In this document: one piece after another, positions 1 through 7,687 of the stretch
How the letters are laid out: the number at the start of each line of letters is the position of its first letter
How positions within the stretch are numbered: position 1 is the first letter of the stretch
Translations under genes and position numbers: made by a program
Assembly (NCBI GenBank): GCA_945947575.1
Contig: CAMEYM010000022.1
Coordinates: forward strand, 1-49,219
Direction: 5' to 3'
DNA length: 49,219 nucleotides
DNA from: Rhizobium sp. Q54
GTDB taxonomy: Bacteria; Pseudomonadota; Alphaproteobacteria; UBA2966; CAIVPW01
The notes under the pieces: generated by a model
Database searches by the model: none
What the model was told of the DNA's origin: nothing
What the model saw: the letters and a program-made list of their open reading frames with translations, nothing else

Positions 1-846
1 CGGCGACTCGCCGCTGGCGTTCTCTTCGAACACGAACGACGCGTAGCCGACGACGCGATCGCGCGGCCCGGCGGTGTCGCCGGAGTTGCGCACGTCGATG
101 CACTGCGCCTGCATGCCGCGACGACGCGCCAATTCCAGAAGGCCGCGGATCGGCCGGCGTCCGCAGGCGCCGTGCTCGCCGACACCGTTCACCGCCAACG
201 CCTCGATGGCGCGTACGGTCTCATGGTCCATGCGCTGGGCGGTTTCGTAGTTCTCGTAGTGGCTGAGATCGGAGCTGACGATGATGACAGTCTCCGGCCC
301 ACCCCATAACGCTTCGAGCACAGCGGCGACTTCCGCCGGACCGGCGTCGCCGACGACGATTGGAACCAGCCTGAATTGCGGGAATATGCATTGCAGGAAT
401 GGCAACTGCACTTCCAGGCTGTGCTCCATCGCGTGGGCATCGTCGCGCGCTTGCACGCCCGGCAGTCGTGCGATGCTGTCGATGGCGGCGCGGTCGAGCG
501 GAATGGTGCCGAGCGGTGTTTCGAAGGCATCGACGGTCGGAACCGCCAGGCCGCGGAAGCCAACCCGGTGCGAGGGGCCCAACAGCACGACACGGCGGAT
601 GCGATCGGCGGCAGGTGCGATGCGCGCATAGGCGCTGCCGGCGATCGGCCCCGAATAGACGAAGCCCGCATGGGGAGCGACAATTGCCTTCGGAACCGGT
701 GCGCCTTTGGCGCGCGCCGCCTGGGCGCCGGCCTCGGCCGCCGCCATGTACTTGGCGACTGCGGCCGAGAGATCGCTGGGTGCGGCCGGGTAGAACGCTC
801 CGGCCACGACGCTCTTGCGAACTCTGGGCGCTGTGGCTGCGGTCAT
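1..846 (-). CDS. AmmeMemoRadiSam system protein B (Memo family), 3' end cut by window edge
   Basis: An open frame runs from an ATG at 846 to the window's left edge (282 codons, no stop seen). The protein shows Memo-family landmarks: PHAGFVYSG near residue 58, LGPSHRV near residue 90, SSDLSHY near residue 193 and an HGACGR segment near residue 224. Memo proteins share the fold of LigB-type extradiol dioxygenases, with conserved His/Cys residues lining a pocket; their bacterial role is unknown. The gene is divergent from the radical SAM partner at 930, and the 83-bp gap probably carries both promoters. The missing C-terminus should be short, since family members are about 270-290 aa. Family assignment is firm; function is not established. 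Confidence 0.9.
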   Translation of the reverse strand, partial: MTAATAPRVRKSVVAGAFYPAAPSDLSAAVAKYMAAAEAGAQAARAKGAPVPKAIVAPHAGFVYSGPIAGSAYARIAPAADRIRRVVLLGPSHRVGFRGLAVPTVDAFETPLGTIPLDRAAIDSIARLPGVQARDDAHAMEHSLEVQLPFLQCIFPQFRLVPIVVGDAGPAEVAAVLEALWGGPETVIIVSSDLSHYENYETAQRMDHETVRAIEALAVNGVGEHGACGRRPIRGLLELARRRGMQAQCIDVRNSGDTAGPRDRVVGYASFVFEENASGESP

Positions 847-929
847 GGAGGCCTAAGGTAGGGTTTGGCGCGCATTCGCCAGGACCCTGGAAGACCAGGA
901 TACCGGATGCATTTCCGGCGTAGCAACAA

Positions 930-2129
930 TTGGGCCAGGCAGCGCAGGCTACCGTGACCGAGACCGTTCCCACCCCCGCCGCCGACGCGCCCGACGTCAT
1001 CCAAGGCGTGCCAGCGCGCTATTGGCACCGCCTCGATGACGGGCGCATCCAATGCGACGTCTGCCCGCGCCAATGCAAGCTGCATCCCGGCCAACGCGGC
1101 CTGTGCTTCGTGCGTGCCGCGGACGATGCGGGCAACCTGGTGCTCACCACCTACGGCCGCTCCTCCGGATTCTGCATCGATCCGATCGAGAAGAAGCCGC
1201 TGAACCACTTCCTGCCCGGCACGTCCGTGCTGAGCTTTGGCACCGCCGGCTGCAACCTCTCGTGCAAGTTCTGCCAGAACTGGGACATGTCCAAGTCGCG
1301 CGACATGGACAAGCTCGCCGACGCAGCGACGCCGCAACTAATCGCGCTCGCCGCGCGCGCGGGTGGCTGCCGCTCGGTGGCGTTCACCTACAACGATCCG
1401 ACCATCTTCTTGGAATATGCGGTCGATGTCGCCGACGCGTGCCATGCCGCCGGCATCAAGACGGTGGCGGTGACGGCCGGCTACATCTCGCCGGAGCCGC
1501 GCATCGAGTTCTACAAGAAGATGGACGCCGCCAACGTCGATCTGAAGGCGTTCACGGAAGACTTCTATAAACGCGTATGTGCGGGCCAACTCGAAGCAGT
1601 CCTCGACACGCTCAAGTACATCCATCACGAGACCAAGACCTGGCTTGAGGTCACGACACTGCTGATCCCTGGGTACAACGACGGCGATGCCGAGCTCGGC
1701 AAGCTGTCGGAGTGGTTCGTCGAGAACCTGGGTCCCGACGTGCCGTTGCACTTCTCTGCGTTCCATCCGGACTACCGCATGACGGACGTGGTGCGCACAC
1801 CGCACGCTACCCTGCAGCGGGCCCGCGCCGTCGCCCGCAAGGCGGGCTTGCGCCACGTCTTCGTCGGCAACGTCCACGACGAGGAAGGTAGCTCGACGTA
1901 CTGCGGCGGCTGCGGCACCAAGCTCATCGGTCGCGACTGGTACAAGCTCGGGGTCTGGAACCTCACCGCCGACGGCAAGTGCACCTCCTGTGGCGAGGCG
2001 CTCGCAGGCGTGTTCGATGGCGCGCCGGGGACCTGGGGACCGAAGCGCGTGCCGGTCAACCTGAAGAAGTTCGCCGCCGACGTCGAGCGCCAGCGTGCCG
2101 CGCGCCGCCCCCCACCTCCGCCCGCCTGA
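930..2129 (+). CDS. AmmeMemoRadiSam system radical SAM protein
   Basis: A radical SAM enzyme of up to 399 aa. The [4Fe-4S] motif CX3CX2C appears as CNLSCKFC near residues 107-114. An N-terminal CDVCPRQC segment and a C-terminal CGGCG...CTSCG pair suggest extra metal-binding cysteines. The frame opens with TTG at 930, but an in-frame GTG at 954 (start MTETVPTP) is equally plausible and neither has a strong ribosome site. This family usually occurs with Memo-like protein B and an AMMECR1-like protein A. Only B, divergently oriented, is visible here, so A is elsewhere or absent. The substrate is unknown. The C-terminus is proline-rich. Confidence 0.92.
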   Translation: MGQAAQATVTETVPTPAADAPDVIQGVPARYWHRLDDGRIQCDVCPRQCKLHPGQRGLCFVRAADDAGNLVLTTYGRSSGFCIDPIEKKPLNHFLPGTSVLSFGTAGCNLSCKFCQNWDMSKSRDMDKLADAATPQLIALAARAGGCRSVAFTYNDPTIFLEYAVDVADACHAAGIKTVAVTAGYISPEPRIEFYKKMDAANVDLKAFTEDFYKRVCAGQLEAVLDTLKYIHHETKTWLEVTTLLIPGYNDGDAELGKLSEWFVENLGPDVPLHFSAFHPDYRMTDVVRTPHATLQRARAVARKAGLRHVFVGNVHDEEGSSTYCGGCGTKLIGRDWYKLGVWNLTADGKCTSCGEALAGVFDGAPGTWGPKRVPVNLKKFAADVERQRAARRPPPPPA

Positions 2130-2231
2130 TCCGCATCACGCTTCGCGCCGGAAATCGTGGCGGGCCGTGGCCCAAGCGTGATGGAACGCGACGCCTCTTT
2201 CGCCCGCTACTGGCGCGGCGAAGGAGGCGCT

Positions 2232-2375
2232 ATGAAGCGGTGGATGGTGATCGTGTTGGTGGCGCTGCTGAACGCCTGTGCCGGCCTGGACGCGAACACA
2301 GGCAACAATCGCGCGGGCGGCGGCGACAGCGACGACGACAGCAGCACCAGCATGTATGGGACGCCGAGCAACTGA
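2232..2375 (+). CDS. Small lipoprotein (47 aa)
   Basis: ATG at 2232 follows a strong ribosome site AAGGAGG at 2221-2227 with ideal spacing, which decides this start over longer upstream frames. The product has a basic N-terminus, a short hydrophobic stretch and the lipobox LNAC with the lipidation Cys at residue 16. A short mature tail follows, rich in Gly, Asp and Ser (GGGDSDDDSS). It should be exported and lipidated. No family recognised; its size and low-complexity tail give no functional clue. It converges on the amidohydrolase gene 13 bp downstream. Confidence 0.7.
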   Translation: MKRWMVIVLVALLNACAGLDANTGNNRAGGGDSDDDSSTSMYGTPSN

Positions 2376-2388
2376 GCTCGGCGGCGGT

Positions 2389-3291
2389 CTAGACCAGCGC
2401 GGCGTGGTCCAATCCGGCTAGGGTCTCGATCAGAACCGCCAAGCTGTCGCGCACGCGCGCCATGCCGGGGCTGCGCTGGATGCGTGCCTCGTCCATGTAG
2501 AGCGAGCGCTTGATCTCGATCTGCAGGGCGTGCACACCGGCCTCCGGGCGGCCGTAGTTGCGCGTCGTGAAGCCACCGGCGTAGGGGTCGTTGCGCGCGA
2601 CGCGATAGCCGGCGCGGGTCAGCACGTGTTCGGCCGCGTCGATGACGGACTTGGCGCAACTGGTGCCGTAGCGGTCGCCGAGCACGACATCGGCGCGCTC
2701 ATGGCCGGGGTCGCGATCCATCGGGCCGCCGACGGACGGCATCGAATGACAGTCGATCAGGAGCGCTGCGCCGAAGCGGTCCATGGTCGCCGCCAGCATG
2801 TCCTGGATGGCCTCGTGGAACGGCACGTACAGCGTGCGCACGCGCCGCTCGGCCTCGGCGAAGCGGAGCTTGTTGCGATAGACCTCGGCGCCGTTGGTCA
2901 CCACCCGGGCGATCGTGCCGAGGCCGCCGGCGACCCGCAGCGACGATGTGTTCACGAACGAGGGCAGTTCGTCCTCGAACATGGCCGGGTCGAGCTCCCA
3001 CGGCTCGCGATTGGGGTCGAGGAACACGCGCGGGAAATGTGCGCGCAGCAGCGGTGCGCCGTAGGAAGGCGCGTCCGCGAACAACTCATCGACGAAGCTG
3101 TCCTCGGAACGCCGCAGCGTCAGCATGTCGAGACGCGAGGCCGCGACGAACGCCGGGTCGTACGCGCAACCGGAATGCGCGGAGACGAACACCAACGGCG
3201 TCGTCTGTACCGCGGGCGCCATGATGTCGAAGGGCGCAGGCGCGGAAGCCGGCGTACTGGAGGTGATTGTCGCGGGCGAGGACGTCGCCAT
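2389..3291 (-). CDS. N-formylglutamate amidohydrolase family protein
   Basis: A 300-aa protein of the N-formylglutamate amidohydrolase (FGase) family, zinc-dependent hydrolases related to HutG of histidine degradation. Visible features are the SAHSGCAYDP segment near residues 38-47, the LLIDCHSMPS metal-site motif near residues 178-187 and ARNDPYAGGFTTRNYG near the C-terminal third. ATG at 3291 has an AAGGACGG ribosome site just upstream. No other hut genes are present. Many alphaproteobacteria carry stand-alone FGase-like genes of unknown substrate, so a role in histidine catabolism is inference only. The N-terminal 25 residues are low-complexity Ser/Ala/Pro. Confidence 0.88.
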   Translation of the reverse strand: MATSSPATITSSTPASAPAPFDIMAPAVQTTPLVFVSAHSGCAYDPAFVAASRLDMLTLRRSEDSFVDELFADAPSYGAPLLRAHFPRVFLDPNREPWELDPAMFEDELPSFVNTSSLRVAGGLGTIARVVTNGAEVYRNKLRFAEAERRVRTLYVPFHEAIQDMLAATMDRFGAALLIDCHSMPSVGGPMDRDPGHERADVVLGDRYGTSCAKSVIDAAEHVLTRAGYRVARNDPYAGGFTTRNYGRPEAGVHALQIEIKRSLYMDEARIQRSPGMARVRDSLAVLIETLAGLDHAALV

Positions 3292-3302
3292 ATCCGTCCT
3301 TC

Positions 3303-3398
3303 TTAGGCGTGAAGCGTGTCCATGTGCAAGTGGTAGTCGCCCGGAGACTGGCCCGCCACAAGGGACTCCGCGCTACGCGAGCGGGCGGGTGCGGCCAA
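3303..3398 (-). CDS. Possible 31-aa ORF upstream of the amidohydrolase gene
   Basis: A TTG-initiated frame ending 11 bp before the amidohydrolase start, with AAGGAG at 3401-3406 (minus strand) 2-3 nt from the TTG, which is too close for an ideal site. The end reads SPGDYHLHMDTLHA. A small hairpin (CCTTG/CAAGG, 3405-3421) would cover the ribosome site. It could be a leader peptide, the tail of a lost gene, or chance. No family recognised. Confidence 0.2.
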   Translation of the reverse strand: MAAPARSRSAESLVAGQSPGDYHLHMDTLHA

Positions 3399-3485
3399 CT
3401 TCTCCTTGCAAATAACAAGGTTCCGGGGTCAACTCCCGCCCTTCCAGTCGGCCAATTGCGCCGGCGTCTCCGCGCTGCGGGGCAT

Positions 3486-3561
3486 GGGCGCGTAGCTCAG
3501 CGGTATGAGCACTACGTTGACATCGTAGGGGTCCCTGGTTCGATCCCAGGCGCGCCCACCA
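3486..3561 (+). tRNA. tRNA-Val (anticodon GAC)
   Basis: A full cloverleaf can be drawn. The acceptor stem GGGCGCG pairs with CGCGCCC (3486-3492 / 3551-3557), the D stem is GCTC/GAGC, and the anticodon stem CTACG/CGTAG encloses loop TTGACAT with anticodon GAC. The T arm is CCTGG-TTCGATC-CCAGG, and the 3' CCA is encoded (3559-3561). GAC reads GUC/GUU valine codons. No neighbouring tRNA and no duplicated 3' end marking an integrated element were seen. Confidence 0.96.
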
Positions 3562-3721
3562 TTTCTCCCTGGCCCGACGACCTGTCGGCGCGGCCGCCTG
3601 GTGCCGCGGCACTGACCGTACGTAGTGGTGCGGATTGGTCGCGTTTCGCCGCCCGGACACAATGCAGTCTGTTCGTCGCCGCCGGCACTCGCGTTGTCGT
3701 CGAGCACAGAGGGGACTGACT

Positions 3722-4111
3722 ATGTCGCACTATCACGCCGTCGTCTGGATCGATCATGCCGAGGCCCACGTCCTCGAATTCACCAGCGATGTGGTGGAGC
3801 GCAAGCGGGTGCGAAACCCGCATGCCCAGCAAGCGCACCACAAGGCGGGCGTCATTGGCGGCGGCAAGGCCGCGCCGGATGCTGGGTACCTGAAGGACGT
3901 CGCAGGCGCCTTGGCCGACGCCAAAGAGATTCTCGTCTTGGGTCCGGGCAGCGCGAAGCTTGAGTTGCTCCGCTACCTGCATCGTCACGCTCCGTCGGTG
4001 GAGGCCAATATCGTCGGTGTCGAGACCGCGGATCATCCGACCGACGCACAGGTGGTCGCGCACGCGCGGAAGTACTTCGCGACCGTCGACCGGATGCAGG
4101 CGCGGCTCTAG
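3722..4111 (+). CDS. 'Translational machinery' protein, eRF1 domain 3-like (129 aa)
   Basis: A compact 129-aa protein opening with YHAVVWIDHAEAHVLEF and containing LVLGPGSAKLELLRYL near residue 75 and IVGVETADHPTDAQ near residue 99. These match a small proteobacterial family labelled 'translational machinery protein', related to domain 3 of eRF1/Pelota. The biochemical role in bacteria is not known. The ATG lies 9 bp after an AGAGGGGA-type ribosome site. It follows tRNA-Val by 160 bp with no clear promoter or terminator. Its stop codon overlaps the end of a gene remnant on the opposite strand. Confidence 0.85.
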   Translation: MSHYHAVVWIDHAEAHVLEFTSDVVERKRVRNPHAQQAHHKAGVIGGGKAAPDAGYLKDVAGALADAKEILVLGPGSAKLELLRYLHRHAPSVEANIVGVETADHPTDAQVVAHARKYFATVDRMQARL

Positions 4112-4260
4112 CGACCCGCAAGTTGAGCGAGAGTAGCGACGCGCTCGGTGAGCGACCTGATCGCCACCGTGAGCCGAGTGTTTTCCTGGAGCATCTCCAA
4201 GAGCAGTGCGGTCTGCTGTTGTGCCCCAACCTCAGGGCGGCCGCGCCGTGGTGCACACTT
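4108..4260 (-). pseudogene. Remnant of a coiled-coil C-terminal region
   Basis: An in-frame stretch of 50 codons ending at 4108 and preceded by a stop at 4261-4263. It has no good start codon or ribosome site. The readable part (QQQTALLLEMLQENTRL then TVAIRSLTERVATLAQLAGR) is a convincing amphipathic helix of the type found at the ends of small membrane proteins. I read it as the 3' tail of a lost gene, overlapping the neighbouring plus-strand stop by a few bases. The 86 bp between it and the DUF1488 gene holds nothing recognisable. Confidence 0.35.
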
Positions 4261-4346
4261 CTATTCGGAGGCCTTCTAAGCGTTGCCGTTGTGGCAGGCG
4301 GAGAGGGCGCGTCGCTGGCGCAGCCGCTGCAATGGCCGGCGTGTCG

Positions 4347-4607
4347 CTAGAAGTCCGCCGCCACCAGCTCGCAAGTGGCTGACGGGTGCCGTCGATACAC
4401 TGCCGCCGCGACCCGAAGGATGCGCTCCCGATGTCGGTCGAACGTAGCGAGGACGGCGACCGCATCTTGCTGCACATCGGCGCTGATGCGCTCCAGCGCG
4501 CCGTAGTCGATTCGAAAGACGACTTCCAAGACGCTGTCGTATCCCCAGAACCGAACGCCGCGACGGCCTGCGTCGTAGGAGCGGCTGGGATTGGGGAAGT
4601 CGATCAC
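4347..4607 (-). CDS. DUF1488 domain protein (about 86 aa)
   Basis: The sequence FPNPSRSYD, RRGVRFWGYDS, ...LAAFD-like 'VLATFDRHRERI' and the ending CELVAADF are the hallmarks of DUF1488, a small proteobacterial family of unknown function. The frame stays open further upstream, but family members begin right before FPNPSRSYD. I therefore use GTG at 4607 (MIDFPNPSR...), although no clear ribosome site is visible. It is divergent from the exported DUF1344 gene. The 187 bp between them contains no other gene that I can see. Confidence 0.75.
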   Translation of the reverse strand: MIDFPNPSRSYDAGRRGVRFWGYDSVLEVVFRIDYGALERISADVQQDAVAVLATFDRHRERILRVAAAVYRRHPSATCELVAADF

Positions 4608-4794
4608 GCGCCACGGTAACACCCGCACAACCGCGACATGTGTACCGGATTGCACACCCCGCATGTTCCGGGCGCCGTTCGCCAGCGTGGTGTGATGACA
4701 CGGCCAAGACATGTTTTGCGCACCCACGTTGGTAGCGCTGCGTCGCGATCCCCGCACCGGGCCTCGCCGCATGCTTCCAAGGGAGACGTTCCTG

Positions 4795-5085
4795 ATGATC
4801 AACAAGACTGTCGTAGCTGCCTCCATCGCAGCCGTCCTGCTTGCCTCCGGCGCCGCCACCGCAGCCGAGGTCACTGGCGCCACAAAGGGCTGGGATACCA
4901 AGGGCCAAATGCTCACGCTGGAGAATGACTTGGCCTACAACTTGCCGACCAACCTCCAGACGAGCGCCGAGCTGATGGCGATCGGCAGCCGCGTGACGCT
5001 GGTGTTCGACGTCGATCCGGCCGACGCCACCAAGCGACTGGTGTCGAAGATTTCGATGGCCCCGGTCGGCGCGCCCCGCCCGTAG
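4795..5085 (+). CDS. Exported DUF1344 domain protein (96 aa)
   Basis: ATG at 4795 is preceded by AAGGGAG at 4779-4785. Residues 1-23 form a classical Sec signal peptide ending AATAAE. The mature part (VTGATKGWDTKGQMLTLEND, then TSAELMAIGSRVTLVFDVD) is a small beta-rich domain matching DUF1344, a periplasmic family of unknown function common in Alphaproteobacteria. It stands alone, converging on the cyclase gene at 5173. Confidence 0.85.
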   Translation: MINKTVVAASIAAVLLASGAATAAEVTGATKGWDTKGQMLTLENDLAYNLPTNLQTSAELMAIGSRVTLVFDVDPADATKRLVSKISMAPVGAPRP

Positions 5086-5105
5086 TCCCTGAACTCTGTA
5101 CCGCT

Positions 5106-5130
5106 CCCCGGCGCGCGTGCGCCGCCGGGG
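5106..5130. terminator. GC hairpin between converging genes
   Basis: An 8-bp perfect stem, CCCCGGCG (5106-5113) with CGCCGGGG (5123-5130), sits in the 87-bp gap between the converging DUF1344 and cyclase genes. There is no T-run on either side, so efficient intrinsic termination is doubtful. Confidence 0.35.
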
Positions 5131-5172
5131 TTGCGGTGCGCGGGTCGGGAGAACCTATGCTCTCAACCGAAC

Positions 5173-6633
5173 TCAGGCGCGGGGGGCTGCTTTCGGAGTC
5201 GGCGACGCCACGCAGAAGACCCGCATGTCCTGCTGGACCCCTTTGAGTTTCAATACCTTCGATTCCACGGGGTGCGCGGCGAGCAGAGCCGCCACGCCGT
5301 CGGCGGAGTTGGTGTCCTCGGACAGATAGATCTCGTCCGCCTCGGCAAGGCCCTGGACGCGCGCCGCGATGTTCACCGTCTGCCCGAAGTAGTCGAGCCG
5401 ATCGTTGAGCGTCACCGCGATGGCCGCACCGGCGTGGACGCCGATCTTCAACACCAGCTCGCGGTCGGCGCGCCCGCGGTTCGAGGCCGTGATGGCGGCG
5501 CGCATCTCCAGCGCGGCGGCGACGGCGTCGGCCGGCGTGAGGAACGTCGCCATCACCGCGTCGCCGATGGTCTTGATGATGGCGCCGCCGTGGCGGACCG
5601 TGACTTCGTGCAGGACCTCGAAGTGCTGCTGCACCAGGGAGAAGGCGTTGAGGTCGCCGATGCGGTCGTAGAGGGCCGTCGAGCCTTTGAGGTCCGTGAA
5701 CAGGAAGGTGATCTCGCGCACGCTGATGCCTTCGCTGGCGCGGATGACCTCGGTACGAAACAGATCGCGGAATGCCTGCGACGTAAGGAGCCGCTTGCCG
5801 GTCAGGAACGGCAGGAAGCGGAGCTTTGGCATTCCGCTCGGAATCGGCGCCACTACGAACGTGCCGCGCTCGGCCAAGGTGTTGCGCACGTCGAAGGTGA
5901 CCTTGCCCGGCGCGAGCGCCTCCTGGCGCGGCGGCTGGTTGGCGCCGAACTGTACCGGCGTTAGTTGGGCCGCGCCCGCGCGCGGGCCAGCCACGGCGAA
6001 GTGAACCGAGGCGCTTCCTTCGGGGCTCGCGGCGAGGACGGTGCCTTCGGCAAGCTCGACCTCGACACGCGTGCTCGACGCCGGACCCACGTAACAGACC
6101 GCCACGGCAGACGCCGCCTTTGCCTCCGCGAACGGCGTGCCATCCGGGAGCAGGCCGTCGGCAGTGTTGCGGACCTTGAACACGTAGTCGCGCGCCGACA
6201 GCTGTTCCGGGTGATGGAACACGATGTCGCGAATCTCGGGGCTGACCGTAAACGCTACGGCGATGTATTCGTCGAGCGCCGCCTCATGGTGTGCTTGGCA
6301 GAAGCTGCAGTAGTAGTGGTTGTGCACGCTCTTCAGGCTGCGAAAGCTCTCCACTACCGTGCTGCAGCCTGGACAAACCAGCAGCCAGTCCATGCCGAAC
6401 AGCCCCTGCGCGGTCGCGTGCAGGAACAGGTCGATCACCTCGACCTCGGCGGCGTTGCGCTCGCGGGCAAACGTGAAGGGGTTGATCCGGAAGAGCGCCT
6501 CGTCCGGCGCACCGCGCACGTGGCTTTCGAGCTTGGAAACGAGCCGCGCGCTCCAGGGGCGCGCTTTTTCGAGAAGTGCGAGGCGCTGGTCCAGCAGCGC
6601 CTCGTTCACCGGCTGGATGCGGTCGTTCGCCAT
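5173..6633 (-). CDS. Adenylate/guanylate cyclase with N-terminal DUF5939
   Basis: A 486-aa protein. Residues 1-280 or so form a DUF5939-type region with a zinc-ribbon-like pair, CPGC (near residue 105) and CSFC (near 130). The C-terminal class III cyclase domain (about 305-470) has FLFTDLKGST and KTIGDAVMATF, supplying both metal-binding Asp residues. It also has the substrate Lys and Asp (in DYFGQTVNIAARV) and the transition-state Asn and Arg of NIAAR, so it is predicted active and ATP-specific. ATG at 6633 follows AGGGGG. No signal peptide or membrane segment is seen, so it should be cytosolic. What the N-terminal part senses is unknown. It is divergent from the transglutaminase-like gene. 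Confidence 0.9.
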   Translation of the reverse strand: MANDRIQPVNEALLDQRLALLEKARPWSARLVSKLESHVRGAPDEALFRINPFTFARERNAAEVEVIDLFLHATAQGLFGMDWLLVCPGCSTVVESFRSLKSVHNHYYCSFCQAHHEAALDEYIAVAFTVSPEIRDIVFHHPEQLSARDYVFKVRNTADGLLPDGTPFAEAKAASAVAVCYVGPASSTRVEVELAEGTVLAASPEGSASVHFAVAGPRAGAAQLTPVQFGANQPPRQEALAPGKVTFDVRNTLAERGTFVVAPIPSGMPKLRFLPFLTGKRLLTSQAFRDLFRTEVIRASEGISVREITFLFTDLKGSTALYDRIGDLNAFSLVQQHFEVLHEVTVRHGGAIIKTIGDAVMATFLTPADAVAAALEMRAAITASNRGRADRELVLKIGVHAGAAIAVTLNDRLDYFGQTVNIAARVQGLAEADEIYLSEDTNSADGVAALLAAHPVESKVLKLKGVQQDMRVFCVASPTPKAAPRA

Positions 6634-6733
6634 CGTGCCCCCTGCGCGATTGTAAAGGGCTCCGCCGCAAAGGCGAGCAGGCGTTGTGGACCGAGTTCGG
6701 GTACCATCGCGCCGATTCGAATGGGGAGGGGGA

Positions 6734-7579
6734 ATGCGCCTTTCGGACTGGCTGCGCCCACCGGGTGCGGCGCGTCGCCTGATCCGTGGCGGCGTTCTGG
6801 TCGTCTTGCTGATCGCGGCCGGCGCCTTCGGCGCCGAGGCGCTCCGCGACGCTATATTCGATGCGCGCGTCAACGATGGCGCCGCACGCATCGTCGCGCT
6901 GGCCGGAATCGACAAGGCCATGCCGTTCGACGAGCAGGTGGACCGGCTGCGCACGTTCGTCACGCGCAATTCGATCCACAAGATCGACGCCGAGTTCTAC
7001 TCGTACTGGCACGATCTGCCGCAGGTTATCGACCGCATGATGGCGTTCGCCAACGGGCTGGGACCCCCGCCGCATCTTGAATGCTCGAGCCGCACCGAGC
7101 TGATGGCAGCGGTGCTGACGCACCTCGGCCATGCCACCCGCGGCGTCGCCGTCTTCGAGGATGCCGCCGGCTTCCCGTCGCATACGTTCCTCGAAGTGTT
7201 CGATCGCTCGAACGGGCGGTGGCATGTTCAGGACCCCGACTACGATCTCTATTGGCTGCTCGTCGCAAGCGGCCAGCGCGCTTCCATCTTCGATCTGGTG
7301 GCGCGTCCCTTCAGCGACGTAGTGCCCTGTAACGGCTCCGGCTGCGGCTGGACACTCAAGTCCTGGGAGGGCAACAACGCCGTCCGCCTGCAGACCTATC
7401 TTGGGCTCGCGTCGGTGGTCGATCGCGATCGCGACATGCGCCCGCTGCTCGTCAACACGACTCGCTTCGATCTGACAGCCCCGCAGGTCGTCGAGGGCGC
7501 GACGCGCACGTTCTGCGAGTTCGCCGGGAAGAACTGCCGCCAGGACATCCACCGCTTCGCGGAACCCGTCGCGCCCTAG
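6734..7579 (+). CDS. Membrane-anchored transglutaminase-like protein (281 aa)
   Basis: ATG at 6734 follows GGGGAGGGGG. Residues 17-35 make one N-terminal membrane anchor or uncleaved signal. The remainder shows a Cys-His-Asp order typical of transglutaminase-like cysteine proteases: Cys in HLECSSRTELM (near 117), His in FPSHTFLEVFD (near 152) and Asp in HVQDPDYDLYW (near 170). This suggests a periplasmic papain-like hydrolase or transferase. A C-terminal Cys-containing tail (CEFAGKNC) could form a disulfide. The assignment rests on the triad pattern; no close family was recognised. It is divergent from the cyclase, with 100 bp between starts. Confidence 0.7.
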   Translation: MRLSDWLRPPGAARRLIRGGVLVVLLIAAGAFGAEALRDAIFDARVNDGAARIVALAGIDKAMPFDEQVDRLRTFVTRNSIHKIDAEFYSYWHDLPQVIDRMMAFANGLGPPPHLECSSRTELMAAVLTHLGHATRGVAVFEDAAGFPSHTFLEVFDRSNGRWHVQDPDYDLYWLLVASGQRASIFDLVARPFSDVVPCNGSGCGWTLKSWEGNNAVRLQTYLGLASVVDRDRDMRPLLVNTTRFDLTAPQVVEGATRTFCEFAGKNCRQDIHRFAEPVAP

Positions 7580-7645
7580 CCGCATCCGTGGTGACGCCTA
7601 GGGCTGCTAAGGGAGGCGCCGATGCGCAGCGCTGCGAACAAAAAT

Positions 7646-7673
7646 GGCCCGCCGGGATCCCTCCCGGCGGGCC
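7646..7673 (-). terminator. Rho-independent terminator for the DUF4142 gene
   Basis: An 11-bp perfect stem, GGCCCGCCGGG (7646-7656) with CCCGGCGGGCC (7663-7673), and a 6-nt loop. Read on the minus strand it is followed by ATTTTTG, a T-run, and it lies 15 bp past the DUF4142 stop. It may also stop read-through from the plus-strand gene. Confidence 0.85.
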
Positions 7674-7687
7674 TTGATCGGTGACGC

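Noticed and set aside
3486-3561. tRNA-Val as an integration site with a flanking island
   Set aside because: No integrase and no duplicated tRNA 3' end was seen within the window; neighbours are ordinary single genes.
5131-5964. Plus-strand frames opposite the cyclase gene
   Set aside because: They are complements of the cyclase coding sequence with no ribosome site or domain.
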